Shown: positions 26,677 to 36,106, numbered from the stretch's first letter. The stretch is DNA of 64,000 nt from Verrucomicrobiaceae bacterium (GCA_024232965.1 JACKQF010000006.1:62001-126000), one strand, 5' to 3'. The notes: a model not told the origin generated them from the sequence alone. Program-made: numbers and translations.

Positions 26677-27275
26677 GACGGATTTTCAAATTCAGATTTC
26701 ATCACCTGCTGCGCGACTTGGCGCAGCTTCTTGCGGGCACGCATGGCGCGCATTTTGACCATGGGTCGTGTCCAGCCGGTCATCTGGCTGATCTCCAGTG
26801 TGGAGCGTTCCTCCAGATCCAGCAGAGTCAGCACCAGCCGATCTGGAGGAGAGAGATGGGAGAGCAATTGCAGGACGATCGCCCGGGCATCCGAGGAGGG
26901 GGTATCGGGAGCAGGCGCCGCCTGATTGAGGAGAAAGTCCAGCCACTGTTCCTGCCCATCCCCAAGATCTGCCCAGCGCCATTCCGGTCGGGCGCGTTCT
27001 GCGCGCAAGGCATCTAGGCAGGTGCGCACGGTCAGACGCGATACCCAATGATCGAAGGGAATACCGGGGCGCTCCTGGTAGCCGTCGAGCTTTTGCAGCA
27101 GCTTCACAAAGACCTCTTGCATCAGGTCTTCCTCGCTGTCGCGACGCGGAAGATGGTTGCGCACGATGCGCCGCACCAGGGGATTGAGATGATCGATCAG
27201 CGCATTCGCGGCGGATAAATCCCCCGCCTTCACGCGCTGCACACACACCGTCACATCGAAGGCGTCGTCCATCAC
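26673..27275 (-). CDS. ECF-type RNA polymerase sigma factor (cassette A)
   Basis: This 200-residue protein has region 2 at NPLVRRIVRNHLPRRDSEED followed by LMQEVFVKLLQKLDGYQ, and region 4 at LSPPDRLVLTLLDLEERSTL followed by EISQMTGWTRPMVKMRAMRA. It belongs to the RpoE-like sigma family. It is first of three overlapping genes (ATGA with the membrane protein). Together with the paralogous set at 53.2-54.6 kb this suggests two envelope-stress circuits. ATG at 27275 follows a second possible start one codon later. Confidence 0.9.
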   Translation of the reverse strand: MMDDAFDVTVCVQRVKAGDLSAANALIDHLNPLVRRIVRNHLPRRDSEEDLMQEVFVKLLQKLDGYQERPGIPFDHWVSRLTVRTCLDALRAERARPEWRWADLGDGQEQWLDFLLNQAAPAPDTPSSDARAIVLQLLSHLSPPDRLVLTLLDLEERSTLEISQMTGWTRPMVKMRAMRARKKLRQVAQQVMKSEFENPS

Positions 27276-27402
27276 GTTGGCGCAATTTGATCGTCAAAAG
27301 TTTCCACACTCCGGATTCAACGCGATGCGGGGGCAGTTGGTAACTGTTTTTTTCTCCGGTTTTATTGACACCCAGTAACGGAACCTGCCAGCATCGGGGC
27401 AG

Positions 27403-28749
27403 ATGTTTTCATTTCTCAAACCAGCGCCTTTTGTCGACCGCCTGCCGCCAGACCAGATCGACCGCGAATATCGCCGACTGCGGTTGCGTGTCTTTGCGGG
27501 GATCTTTCTGGGCTACGCAGCCTACTACTTGGTGCGCAAGAACTTCTCCCTGGCGATGCCGGACATCCTCAAAGAATATCCGCAATATTCCAAGGCGCAG
27601 TTGGGCACAGCGATGACAGGTCTGTCTATTGCGTACGGGTTCTCGAAGTTCCTGATGGGCAGTATATCGGATCGCAGCAACCCGCGTTACTTTTTGCCGC
27701 TGGGGCTGCTGCTGGCCTGCTCGGTTCTGTTTGTTTTTGGTTTTGTGAAGGAGATCTACCTCTCACTCACTCTCATGATCGTGCTGCAAACACTGAATGG
27801 TTGGTTCAATGGCATGGGCTGGGCACCTTGCGGCAAGACCATGGTGCATTGGTTCAGCACCAAGGAGCGTGGGCGGGCGGTCTCCGTCTGGAATGTGGCA
27901 CACAATGTGGGAGGGGCGATGGTGGCGACGATCGCGCTGGCCGGGGTCATGCTGTTCGGCGATTGGGGAGCAAAGTTTTACTTCAATGCCATGGTCTCCA
28001 CAGTGATCGCGGTCATTGCTTTTTGGCTGATGCGTGATACCCCCCAGAGCTGCGGCTTGCCGCCGATCGAGGAGTACAAAAACGATTACCCGCCCAACTA
28101 CAGCGCTGCCCACGAGCGCACGTTCACGTTCCGAGAGATCTTCCTGGAGCACGTCCTCTGCAATCGGTTGCTGTGGTTCATCGCCATTGCCAATGCCTTT
28201 GTGTACGTGGTGCGCTACGGGGTCGTGGACTGGGTGCCAACGTATTTGCAGACGGCCAAGCACTTCAGCTTTCAGCAATCCAGCACTGCGTGGGCACTCT
28301 TCGAGTGGGCAGCGGTGCCGGGGACAATTTTGTGCGGCTGGATGTCTGATAAGGTCTTCAAATCCAGACGCGCACCGGCGACGATTCTCTTCATGGTGCC
28401 AACACTGATGGGTCTGATTGTCTACGGCCTGAATCGCAACGGGCCTTTGTGGATCGATCTGGCGGCGCTCTTCACCATCGGCTTTTTCATCTACGGTCCG
28501 ATCATGCTAATCGGACTTCAGGCGCTGGACATGGTGCCCAAAAAGGCCGCAGGCACCGCTGCTGGTTTTACCGGCTTCTTTGGCTACGTCTTTGGTTCCG
28601 CCTTCGCCGGGACGGGCGTGGGCTGGATTGCGGAGACTTGGGACTGGAGTGGGGTCATCATCGCGATGTGCGCCTGTTCCGTATTAACCATGGTCTTCAG
28701 TGCGTTCACTTTGGGCCATCGCGCAGAAAGCTCTGGCAACGCCTCATGA
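27403..28749 (+). CDS. MFS transporter, organophosphate:phosphate antiporter family (GlpT-like)
   Basis: This 448-residue protein has about 12 membrane helices and fits the GlpT/UhpT family: RVFAGIFLGYAAYYLVRKNF, then LSIAYGFSKFLMGSISDRSN, and MGWAPCGKTMVHWFS in the fourth helix. The family exchanges glycerol-3-phosphate or hexose phosphate for inorganic phosphate across the inner membrane. Its stop overlaps the start of the glycerophosphodiesterase gene (ATGA, 28746-28749), which strongly favours glycerol-3-phosphate as substrate. Confidence 0.9.
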   Translation: MFSFLKPAPFVDRLPPDQIDREYRRLRLRVFAGIFLGYAAYYLVRKNFSLAMPDILKEYPQYSKAQLGTAMTGLSIAYGFSKFLMGSISDRSNPRYFLPLGLLLACSVLFVFGFVKEIYLSLTLMIVLQTLNGWFNGMGWAPCGKTMVHWFSTKERGRAVSVWNVAHNVGGAMVATIALAGVMLFGDWGAKFYFNAMVSTVIAVIAFWLMRDTPQSCGLPPIEEYKNDYPPNYSAAHERTFTFREIFLEHVLCNRLLWFIAIANAFVYVVRYGVVDWVPTYLQTAKHFSFQQSSTAWALFEWAAVPGTILCGWMSDKVFKSRRAPATILFMVPTLMGLIVYGLNRNGPLWIDLAALFTIGFFIYGPIMLIGLQALDMVPKKAAGTAAGFTGFFGYVFGSAFAGTGVGWIAETWDWSGVIIAMCACSVLTMVFSAFTLGHRAESSGNAS

Positions 28750-29699
28750 TCACTCGTTTTCTCTCTTGTCTCTTCACCGCCGTTTGCGCGACCGCCGCGG
28801 CACAACCGATTGTTATCGCGCATCGCGGTGCCAGCGGCTATCTGCCCGAGCATACCCTGCCGGCCAAAGCACTGGCCTACGCACAAGGGGCGGACTTTTT
28901 GGAACAGGACATCGTCCTGAGCAAAGACGATGTGCCTGTCGTGCTGCATGATACCCAAATCGATACCGTCACAGACGTCGCGACGCGTTTCCCAGATCGC
29001 AAACGTGCTGACGGACGCTACTACGCTCTGGATTTCACGCTCGATGAACTGAAGCAATTGCGTGCCACGGAACGCTTTGATGCAAAGACGGGTGAGCAGA
29101 TCTACGCCGGAAGATTTCCGGGCGGACAATCGAAATTTGAGATCATTACGCTGGAGGAAGAGCTGCAATTCATCCAAGGCCTCAACCACAGCACCGGGCG
29201 CAATGTGGGCATCTATCCCGAAATAAAACGCCCCAGCTGGCATCGCGAACAAGGCCACGACATCAGCGCCATCGTATTGCCGATTCTGCGCAAGTATGGC
29301 TACGCCAGCAAAGAGCACTCCTGCTGGTTGCAATGCTTTGAATGGTTAGAGGTACAGCGACTGCGCAACGAACTGCAGTGGCAGGGTCGCTTGATTTTGT
29401 TGATGGGCAGCTCTGACAAAACCCCGTTGGCTGAAGTGGCTGGCATCGCCGATGGCATCGGCCCTCCCATCGGCAGCATCTTCACTGGCAAGAGTCCTGC
29501 CGAACGGACAGTGACAGATCTCGTTTCCGCTGCTCACAAGGCGGGTCTGAAGGTGCATCCGTACACGCTGCGCATCGACGATCTGCCGAAGAGTGTTGGC
29601 TCTGTAGATGAGCTGCTGGACCTCCTTGTCAATGAGGCGCAGATCGATGGCCTGTTCACCGACTTCCCAGATGTGATGGTGCGATGGTTGGCAAAGTAA
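28746..29699 (+). CDS. glpQ: secreted glycerophosphodiester phosphodiesterase
   Basis: This 317-residue protein has a signal peptide (MITRFLSCLFTAVCATAAAQ) and the GDPD core: IVIAHRGASGYLPEHTLPAK with His and Arg of the HRG motif, LEQDIVLSKDD with metal-binding Glu and Asp, and VVLHDTQID with the second His. The length, the EIKRP segment and FTDFPD at the end fit periplasmic GlpQ. It cleaves glycerophosphodiesters into glycerol-3-phosphate and alcohol, for uptake by the transporter encoded just upstream and overlapping by 4 bases. Confidence 0.93.
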   Translation: MITRFLSCLFTAVCATAAAQPIVIAHRGASGYLPEHTLPAKALAYAQGADFLEQDIVLSKDDVPVVLHDTQIDTVTDVATRFPDRKRADGRYYALDFTLDELKQLRATERFDAKTGEQIYAGRFPGGQSKFEIITLEEELQFIQGLNHSTGRNVGIYPEIKRPSWHREQGHDISAIVLPILRKYGYASKEHSCWLQCFEWLEVQRLRNELQWQGRLILLMGSSDKTPLAEVAGIADGIGPPIGSIFTGKSPAERTVTDLVSAAHKAGLKVHPYTLRIDDLPKSVGSVDELLDLLVNEAQIDGLFTDFPDVMVRWLAK

Positions 29700-29721
29700 T
29701 CGGAACGAGGTTGTTCCCGAT
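29699..29721 (+). terminator. possible stem-loop after glpQ
   Basis: An imperfect inverted repeat follows directly on the glpQ stop: ATCGGAAC pairs with GTTCCCGAT with one bulge and a 6-base loop. There is no T-run after it, so it is at best a weak or Rho-assisted terminator. Confidence 0.35.
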
Positions 29722-29785
29722 ACTGATCCGATGACGCAACACGCACAAAGACATGCTTTCCTGCAAAGGCGAGGCTGGCATAACC

Positions 29786-30090
29786 CTACTCAGCCAAGGC
29801 AGATCGCGCCAATTCCTTGAACTCGCGTGCCGCATCGAAGACGATCAGCGTGCCTTTTGCAGTGACAACATCGAGCCATCCACCAATAATCCTTGGCGAG
29901 GCCTTACACTCTTCCTCGGTGTTGTGCTCCCATAGCTTGCAGCCTGACTTGTTGTCGTAACACGTCTAGCCACTGCCAGGATCGATGAGGAAATCTAGCT
30001 CTCAATTGCTGACGGGGCTGGTGACATCGGGGATGCCGTCTTCGGCGAAGCAGCCCAGATGCATCTCGGTGACATCGCCATGCCCACCGC
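29786..30090 (-). pseudogene. decayed PQQ-type beta-propeller gene (C-terminal part)
   Basis: Minus-strand translation by hand gives one continuous frame with two internal stops: GGHGDVTEMHLGCFAEDG, IPDVTSPVSN, stop (TGA), ELDFLIDPGSG, stop (TAG), TCYDNKSGCKLWEHN, TEEECKASPRIIGGWLDVVT and AKGTLIVFDAAREFKELARS, ending at TAG 29786. The KGTLIV and CYD-x-KSG-x-KLWEH segments are typical of the last blades of secreted PQQ propellers in verrucomicrobia. No start and no N-terminal part is present. The frame abuts the end of the lactonase gene at 30113. A relic of an exported propeller protein, probably not translated. Confidence 0.75.
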
Positions 30091-30112
30091 AGCGACTGCA
30101 AGGTAGCGATGG

Positions 30113-31354
30113 CTACTGCGCTGCATCGCGGAAGACAATGATTGACGGATTGCCCACAGGAACGTAGTGCCCAGTGAAGTCCAGCGCTCCTGTCTTCGAA
30201 TCGAGACGGAAGACGGTGATGTTATCTGCACGCTGATTGCAGCAGTACAGGAAGGTGCCACTTGGATCAAAGTTGAAGCTGCGCGGGTAATCACCGCGTG
30301 TCCATTCTTCAGAGACAAAGGTCAGCGTGCCGTCATCCGCCACGGCAAAGATGGCGATGCTGTCATGAAGACGATTGCCTGCATAAACGAATCGACCATC
30401 GGGCGAGAGCATGATCTCCGAGCAGAAATTGCTGCCCGCAAAACCAGGCGGCAGGCTGGAGATCGTCTGCCGGGCTTTGAGTGTGCCTTTGGCACCATCG
30501 TAGTCGAACAAGACGATGGTGGATCCTTCTTCCTGAAGAGAGTAAAACCACGCGCTCTTGGGATGAAACGCAAAGTGTCGAGGGCCGTCACCAGGTGGCA
30601 GTGAGATCGTGGGAGGGTCATTGGGCAGGAGCCTCCCTCCCTGCGGATCAAACTTCCACTGGTAGATGCAGTCTAGCCCGAGATCGGTGTGGAATATAAA
30701 CTGGCCCGTCGGATCTGCCTCGATCATGTGCGCATGAATTTGGTCGTGGCCACTAATGGCAAAGCTGCCGGAAGGCGCGTGGGTAGCCTTGGTGGGGCCC
30801 ACCGTTCCCTCGTCCTTTTTCACATCGGTCGCTTCTCCCAGGCTGCCGTCGGGTTGGATGGGCAGGACGGCGACGGTTCCGCCAAAGTAGTTCGCCACCA
30901 GCACAAACTTACCGGAAGGGTGCACGCTGAGATGCGCCGGACCTTTGCCTCCAGAGGCCACGGTGTTCAGCAGCTTCAATTGGCCGTCCGCAGGATTAAT
31001 CGCGAAGGCGCTGACTGATCCCGATTCATTGTCTCCAATCCGCTCGGTTTCATTGCCGGAGTAAAGATGCGTCTTCGCTGGATTGAGAGCGAGACAACTG
31101 GGACTCGTTCCCATTTCAACCAGTCCAGAGGGAGTCATCGCCCCGGTGGCGCGATCCACCTCAAAGAGGTGGATGCCACGCCCGTTGCCCGGCGGCAGAT
31201 CCACCTGCGTAGCCCGCATGTTTTGCAGCGGGGAGGTGTAGGTGCCGACGTAGGCGATGAGCGGGCCGGAGTTGGAAGCCGCAACCAATGGACCCGCGAT
31301 GGAGGAGGCGGCTAGGGCTTTGATAAAGCTGCGCCGAGATTGAGTAGGAGTCAT
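30113..31354 (-). CDS. lactonase family protein (6-phosphogluconolactonase-like), Tat-exported
   Basis: This 413-residue protein starts at 31354 (MTPTQSRRSFIKALAASSIA, a twin-arginine leader). The seven-bladed lactonase layout is visible: LIAYVGTYTS, GIHLFEVDRATGAM, PAHLSVHPSGKFVLVANYFG, GPRHFAFHPKSAWFYSLQEE and GDYPRSFNFDPSGTFLYCCN. Members hydrolyse sugar lactones such as 6-phosphogluconolactone; an exported member more likely acts on free sugar lactones. It is 23 bases downstream of the CocE-type gene and probably in one transcript with it. The decayed PQQ gene lies directly downstream. Confidence 0.88.
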   Translation of the reverse strand: MTPTQSRRSFIKALAASSIAGPLVAASNSGPLIAYVGTYTSPLQNMRATQVDLPPGNGRGIHLFEVDRATGAMTPSGLVEMGTSPSCLALNPAKTHLYSGNETERIGDNESGSVSAFAINPADGQLKLLNTVASGGKGPAHLSVHPSGKFVLVANYFGGTVAVLPIQPDGSLGEATDVKKDEGTVGPTKATHAPSGSFAISGHDQIHAHMIEADPTGQFIFHTDLGLDCIYQWKFDPQGGRLLPNDPPTISLPPGDGPRHFAFHPKSAWFYSLQEEGSTIVLFDYDGAKGTLKARQTISSLPPGFAGSNFCSEIMLSPDGRFVYAGNRLHDSIAIFAVADDGTLTFVSEEWTRGDYPRSFNFDPSGTFLYCCNQRADNITVFRLDSKTGALDFTGHYVPVGNPSIIVFRDAAQ

Positions 31355-31377
31355 GAATCCGTGTGGAATGGGGTACA

Positions 31378-33024
31378 TCATTTCACCACAGGCAGAATCA
31401 CCCGAGATGCGTGCGCAGCATCGTGCCAAATGGTGTTGATCGCAGGGATGCCGGGGTCGGTGACGAAGTGGGTGATGGGAGCACCGGTCTGAGGGTTAGG
31501 CTCGTAAAATGGAGCGCCGGTGCTTGCGATGGTAATGCGGATGCGGTGGCCTTTGTTGAAGACGATACTGGTCCAACCGATGTCCCAGGCAAGCTTGGCG
31601 ACTTCTCCCGGGACGAGCAACTTCTGGCGATCAAAGCCTTCTCGATAACGTGCGCGCAGCGGGTAGTCCATGAGCAGAATGGAGCGTCCATCAGGATAGA
31701 CGTCGGTGACCCGCAGGAAGAAGTCCGTGTCCTTGGCCGTCGATGACACAAAGACCTCGGCCTTGATCCGACCCGTGACCTCCAGCGGCGATGAAAGAAC
31801 ATCGCTGGTCCACGTGCGGACTTCTGCCTGCTCCTCGAAGCCACGCGCGTCGCGAGCTCCGGGAAAGCCGGTATAAGGCAGGCTCATGGGACGTGTCGGA
31901 TCGCTGGCGTAGGAAGTGCTGGCGGTCGCGGCGGAAGGTTTGCTATCAGCGAGTTTGCCATCGGGTTGCAGGAACCAATCGACGGCATTGCTTGCTGGTG
32001 GGAAATCTTTCGCCTCGCGCCACACGTTGCCTGGCGCGCCTTCTTCACCGGTGGCACCCATGACGTAATAGCGGACAGTGGTGTCTTTGTCGGCCCCGTT
32101 GTCTTCGCCCTTCAGGTAGTGTTTGAACCAGCGGACCATGTGCGGATAGACGTCAAAGAAGGCGTTTTCTGGGAAGACGAGTTCCCCGATTTTGTTCGAC
32201 TTGGGATAGCCGCCATGCAACCACGGGCCGATGATGAGCTGCTGCTGCCCACGTGATTTTTCGCCACCGTGCTGCTGCCGTCCGATGAAGCTGGCGACGC
32301 TGCCCTGGCACATGAAATCAAACCAACTGCCGATGGTGAAGCAGGGGTAGTTCATCTTGTCGAAGTGCAGGGAGGCATCCTCATCGCGCCAGTAGTCGTC
32401 ATAATCTGGGTGCTGATCCCATTCGCGCAGCATGTCTTCATTGTCCTTGAGTTCGCGGGCAACGGAGCCGCCCTTGATGAAGCGCTGCGGCTTTGTCGCC
32501 CCACCGATGCGGTAGCCCTCTTGGTAGAGGCTTAGCCCCGTGTCCGTCATGTATTGGGCGACGAGATGGGGCGGCTGAGTAACGGCCAAATAATTCTGCG
32601 CGTATCCGGCCTGCGATCCCCCGTAGGTGCCGATCTTGCCGGTGCACCATGGTTGCGCGGCGAGCCACTCGCAAACATCGTAGCCGTCCCGAAGCGGTCC
32701 CCATTGCAGCCCGCGATAGCCGCGATACACGCCCTCGCTCTCATGCGTGCCGCGATAGTTCACCAGGGCGATGACAAAACCTGCTTCGGCGAATTTAGCG
32801 GCTGCTTTGCGAGACCCCGCGCTGCTAATGTCCGCATAGCGTTGCTCAAAAATGGCGGGAAATTTGCCTCCGCCGGACGGAAAAAAAACATAGGCGGAGA
32901 GGCGCTTGCCATCTCGCATCGGGATCATGAGGTGCTCCTCCCGGACGGTGCCAAAATCGAGCTTGGGAGGCTCTGCTGCGTGGAGGGAGGCAACGGCAAG
33001 GAGGGAGAGAAGAGCGTGACGCAT
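31378..33024 (-). CDS. secreted CocE/NonD family hydrolase (X-Pro dipeptidyl-peptidase fold)
   Basis: This 548-residue protein has signal peptide MRHALLSLLAVASLHAAE (start 33024; the residues upstream do not look like a leader). The core has IPMRDGKRLSAYVFFPSGGG, RGTHESEG, and the nucleophile elbow GTYGGSQAGYAQN with Ser in GGSQAG. The C-terminal jelly-roll is typical of cocaine-esterase-like and X-Pro peptidases (EVTGRIKAEVFVSSTAKDTD, then RGHRIRITIASTGAPFY-like NKGHRIRITIASTGAP). It cleaves esters or amides outside the cytoplasm; substrate unknown. Confidence 0.88.
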   Translation of the reverse strand: MRHALLSLLAVASLHAAEPPKLDFGTVREEHLMIPMRDGKRLSAYVFFPSGGGKFPAIFEQRYADISSAGSRKAAAKFAEAGFVIALVNYRGTHESEGVYRGYRGLQWGPLRDGYDVCEWLAAQPWCTGKIGTYGGSQAGYAQNYLAVTQPPHLVAQYMTDTGLSLYQEGYRIGGATKPQRFIKGGSVARELKDNEDMLREWDQHPDYDDYWRDEDASLHFDKMNYPCFTIGSWFDFMCQGSVASFIGRQQHGGEKSRGQQQLIIGPWLHGGYPKSNKIGELVFPENAFFDVYPHMVRWFKHYLKGEDNGADKDTTVRYYVMGATGEEGAPGNVWREAKDFPPASNAVDWFLQPDGKLADSKPSAATASTSYASDPTRPMSLPYTGFPGARDARGFEEQAEVRTWTSDVLSSPLEVTGRIKAEVFVSSTAKDTDFFLRVTDVYPDGRSILLMDYPLRARYREGFDRQKLLVPGEVAKLAWDIGWTSIVFNKGHRIRITIASTGAPFYEPNPQTGAPITHFVTDPGIPAINTIWHDAAHASRVILPVVK

Positions 33025-33074
33025 CAGGCCATAACGCTCCAGAGATGAGGCACGTTGCAGGGACGGCCACTTTC

Positions 33075-33722
33075 TCACCGAACGTTGTTCGCCATGCTGA
33101 TGAGTGCGGCGGCAGTCTCGGGCGTGATCAGGCGGTTACCTTGGAATTGACGGATGACGGGGACAATCTCAGGGGTGATGTCATCCCCTTGAAAATCGCG
33201 CACGATTTGGGGCTCCAAAATCATGTTTGGGATGCTCCGCACTAGGCTCGGCACATGCACGGGTGGGATGAGGTGGCCGATGGCCAAGGGCTCGCCATCC
33301 CAGCCGCTAGCCTTGGCGATGGGGGCCTCCCCACGTTCCATGCGCAGCAGGTTATTGATGTCCTCGAACACACCGAGTTGCCTAGCACTGGCGAGATTCT
33401 GCTCGATGGATGTCGCGATGGCCCCTGCCTCATTCGCAGTGGCACCTGCAAGGGTGGCGGCTTCTTTGAGAGTCACGGCGAGATCGATGACCTCTTCCTT
33501 GGCGCTGTGCGCTTGGTAGAGGATCTGAAAGAAGGTGGCGTCTCCTTCATCGCCACTCAGTGCGGGGACAGAATGACTGGCGATGTGGGTTTCCAGGTAC
33601 GGCGCGATTTGTCGCGGCCAATGGCTGCGCTTTTCCTCCGCCTCCTTTTCGTAGCGACGCACTGCGTAGTGACCTGCAAAGTAGGCCACGCCACAGAAGA
33701 GAATAAAGACCAGGAGCTTCAT
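33075..33722 (-). CDS. membrane-anchored protein, function unknown, beside PilT genes
   Basis: This 215-residue protein has one N-terminal membrane helix (MKLLVFILFCGVAYFAGHYA) followed by a basic stop-transfer and a long helical soluble part (EEVIDLAVTLKEAATLAGAT). I recognise no family. Its start overlaps the stop of the first PilT gene by one base (TGATG, 33720-33724), so it is probably co-translated with the twitching ATPases and may serve the type IV pilus machinery. Confidence 0.6.
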   Translation of the reverse strand: MKLLVFILFCGVAYFAGHYAVRRYEKEAEEKRSHWPRQIAPYLETHIASHSVPALSGDEGDATFFQILYQAHSAKEEVIDLAVTLKEAATLAGATANEAGAIATSIEQNLASARQLGVFEDINNLLRMERGEAPIAKASGWDGEPLAIGHLIPPVHVPSLVRSIPNMILEPQIVRDFQGDDITPEIVPVIRQFQGNRLITPETAAALISMANNVR

Positions 33723-34828
33723 CAGCGCTTCTTCTTGGCCATGTCGGCACGCGCACGCAGTTCGCGCTCATGCTGGGTGTGGATGAAATTCTGATCGCGG
33801 CAGTGGGAAAGGGCACTCTCAAGGCCGATGTAACCATTGTTGAGGAGCATTAGCAGACTATCGTCGATGGTGTGCATGCCGTGGGGGCCGCCCACCTGAA
33901 TGAGGCCTGGCATTTGGGCAAAGCGCCGATCACGAATGCAACGCGCCATGCCAGAATTCATCGTCATGACCTCGGTGGCCAGCGCTCGCCCCGGTGCGTC
34001 AATGCGGGGCAGGAGGTGCTGGCAAACGACCCCACGCAGGCAATTGGCTAGCTGCGCTGCGACGTAATCCTGCTGCTCTTCGGGGAAGGCGTCAAAGATA
34101 CGCGTCATGGTGGCTGTCGCCTCCGTGGTGTGCAGGGTGCTGATCACGAGGTGACCCGTCTCCGCTGCGGTGATGGCGGTGCGCATGGTCTCGAGATCGC
34201 GCAGTTCACTCACCACGATGACGTCGGCATCTTGGCGGAGGGCACTGCGCATCGCCTGGGCGAAGGTCTGCGTATCGGACCCGACCTGCCGCTGGCGGAT
34301 GAGGCTGCGTTCGCCATGGGTAAAGACAAACTCGATGGGGTCCTCAATGGAGACGATGTTGGCTGCACGTTCGTTCGCGATTGCCTGGGTGATACTACAC
34401 AAGGTGGTGGTCTTACCGCTTCCGGACACACCTGTAACGAGCACGAGGCCTTCACGCAGCCTCGTGAATCCTTCCACCGTCGCGCCGTGGCCCAAGTCTG
34501 AGAGCTGGGGAATGAAATCAGGGATGTAACGGAAATTTGCCTCAATGCGGCCCAGGACGTAACACGCATTGCCACGAAAGCGCCCGAGGTTTTCCACATG
34601 CACGGCGAAGTCCAGCTCCCAATTGTGCTCCAGGGCGGCACGTTGGGATTCCTTCAGCACGTTGAGCACCAGTTCACGGGTGTCGGTGCCATCCAAGATG
34701 TCGTCGGTTAACGGGACCAGAGATCCATGGATCCGCGCCATCGGTGGTGCGCCGGCGCTGAGGTGGAGGTCAGAGCCGTCACGCTCGGTGACCATGACGA
34801 GATACTCAATGAGATCGTGGGAATGCAT
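33722..34828 (-). CDS. PilT/PilU-type twitching motility ATPase
   Basis: This 368-residue protein is a type IV pilus retraction ATPase. Walker A is VTGVSGSGKTTT (near residue 130), the Asp box is EDPIEFVF, the His box appears at STLHTTEATATMTRIFDAFP, and VVSELRDLETMRTAITAAETG is the Walker B region, here with Ser in place of the usual Gly of GELRD. Length and the N-terminal PAS-like segment (DLHLSAGAPPMARI) fit PilT/PilU. It drives pilus disassembly as a hexamer at the inner membrane. It is 24 bases downstream of a second PilT-type gene. Confidence 0.92.
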   Translation of the reverse strand: MHSHDLIEYLVMVTERDGSDLHLSAGAPPMARIHGSLVPLTDDILDGTDTRELVLNVLKESQRAALEHNWELDFAVHVENLGRFRGNACYVLGRIEANFRYIPDFIPQLSDLGHGATVEGFTRLREGLVLVTGVSGSGKTTTLCSITQAIANERAANIVSIEDPIEFVFTHGERSLIRQRQVGSDTQTFAQAMRSALRQDADVIVVSELRDLETMRTAITAAETGHLVISTLHTTEATATMTRIFDAFPEEQQDYVAAQLANCLRGVVCQHLLPRIDAPGRALATEVMTMNSGMARCIRDRRFAQMPGLIQVGGPHGMHTIDDSLLMLLNNGYIGLESALSHCRDQNFIHTQHERELRARADMAKKKR

Positions 34829-34852
34829 TTAGCGGAGGAAAGGTTTGGGATT

Positions 34853-35902
34853 TTAGGAGCTGACACCACGCGCGGCGCGGCGGAACTCGGTCTCATTCCC
34901 AGTGGCACCGATGGCGACCTCCTCTGAGATGATACCACCTTCATAGGCTGCGAGAATGGAACGCAAGAAGGTGGTTGAGTTTGGGTCAGAGCCTCTGGAC
35001 ATGTAGTCGTGAATGTGATCGACATCGCGGCGGGCGATCCAGTCGCGCACTGCACCGCCGTTCTCCAGGTATTCAGTCAGCAGCATGAGCTGACCGTCCA
35101 CCTTGGGGACGAGCTTTTGGCAAACCACGCCGATGAGCTGATGGGCCAGCAGGTGCAGGCCCAGGTTCAATTGATCCGGCGGGAACAGATTGAGAAAGCG
35201 CTCCATCGTGTCGGAGACGCGTTCAGAGTGGAGGGAGGCTAGCACCAAGTGACCCGTCTCAGACGCCTGGAGGGCGATGAGTGCAGTCTCGTGGTCACGG
35301 ATTTCTCCGACAAAAATTACATCGGGAGCCTGCCGGATCGCGCTGCGGAGGCCGCGTGCGAAGGTGTTCGTATCACGGCCCACTTCGCGTTGGGTGAAGA
35401 GGCACCCTTCGTTGGAAAAGATGTACTCAACTGGGTCCTCAATGGTCACGATGTGCCGCGCCATCGTTTTGTTCATCCACTGCAGCAGGCCTGCAAGTGT
35501 CGTGGATTTGCCGGTCCCAGTCGGACCCGTGACCAGAATGATCCCGTATGGCTTCGTGGCCCACTTTTGGAGCAGATGAGTGGGCGCTCCTAGTGTCTCC
35601 AGGTCCGGGATATCCGTCCGGATGCGGCGCATGACGGCCCCAAGTCGGCCGAGGATGCGGTGCAAATTCACGCGGTAGCGGGTGCGCGCCCGGGAGACCA
35701 GCCCGGAATCCTTGTCCATGTCGGTATTCGGATCACCCCCGCAAGTCCGCCACAGGCCCGCCATCTGCTGGAGTTCGAGGGGTTCTTCGCCGAACAGCAT
35801 GATCTCCTCGTTGATTTTTAGCCGTGGCAGTTCGCCCTCTTGGAGGAAGACATCGCTGGCGCGGTGCTCATCGGCGGCATCAAGGATTTCGTCCAGGGTC
35901 AT
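34853..35902 (-). CDS. PilT-type twitching motility ATPase, second copy
   Basis: This 349-residue protein carries the PilT features: SDVFLQEGELPRLKINEE near the start, Walker A LVTGPTGTGKSTTLAGLL (near 125), EDPVEYIF, FTQREVGRDTNTFARGLR and FVGEIRDHETALIALQASET with canonical GEIRD, then LASLHSERVSDTMERFLNLF. It is only moderately similar to its neighbour (33722-34828). A PilT plus PilU pair is common, with PilU-type proteins assisting retraction under load. It is the first gene of a three-gene minus-strand unit ending at 33075. Confidence 0.92.
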   Translation of the reverse strand: MTLDEILDAADEHRASDVFLQEGELPRLKINEEIMLFGEEPLELQQMAGLWRTCGGDPNTDMDKDSGLVSRARTRYRVNLHRILGRLGAVMRRIRTDIPDLETLGAPTHLLQKWATKPYGIILVTGPTGTGKSTTLAGLLQWMNKTMARHIVTIEDPVEYIFSNEGCLFTQREVGRDTNTFARGLRSAIRQAPDVIFVGEIRDHETALIALQASETGHLVLASLHSERVSDTMERFLNLFPPDQLNLGLHLLAHQLIGVVCQKLVPKVDGQLMLLTEYLENGGAVRDWIARRDVDHIHDYMSRGSDPNSTTFLRSILAAYEGGIISEEVAIGATGNETEFRRAARGVSS

Positions 35903-36106
35903 AGGCTGGGGTCAGGAGTAAAAAGATTTCGTGCACTCTAACCTACTGGGCCACAGTTGAACAAGCGTGAACAAAGGAAAAGTCCGCTGGTTTCGTGATG
36001 AGCGCGATTTCTGCGAGGAGAATGGGAAATCTAAGTTTCCCAAAAAAAAATGGTTGATATTTACCATAACAATCGTAATTTTAGCTTGTCTGTAACCCCT
36101 CTCGTC

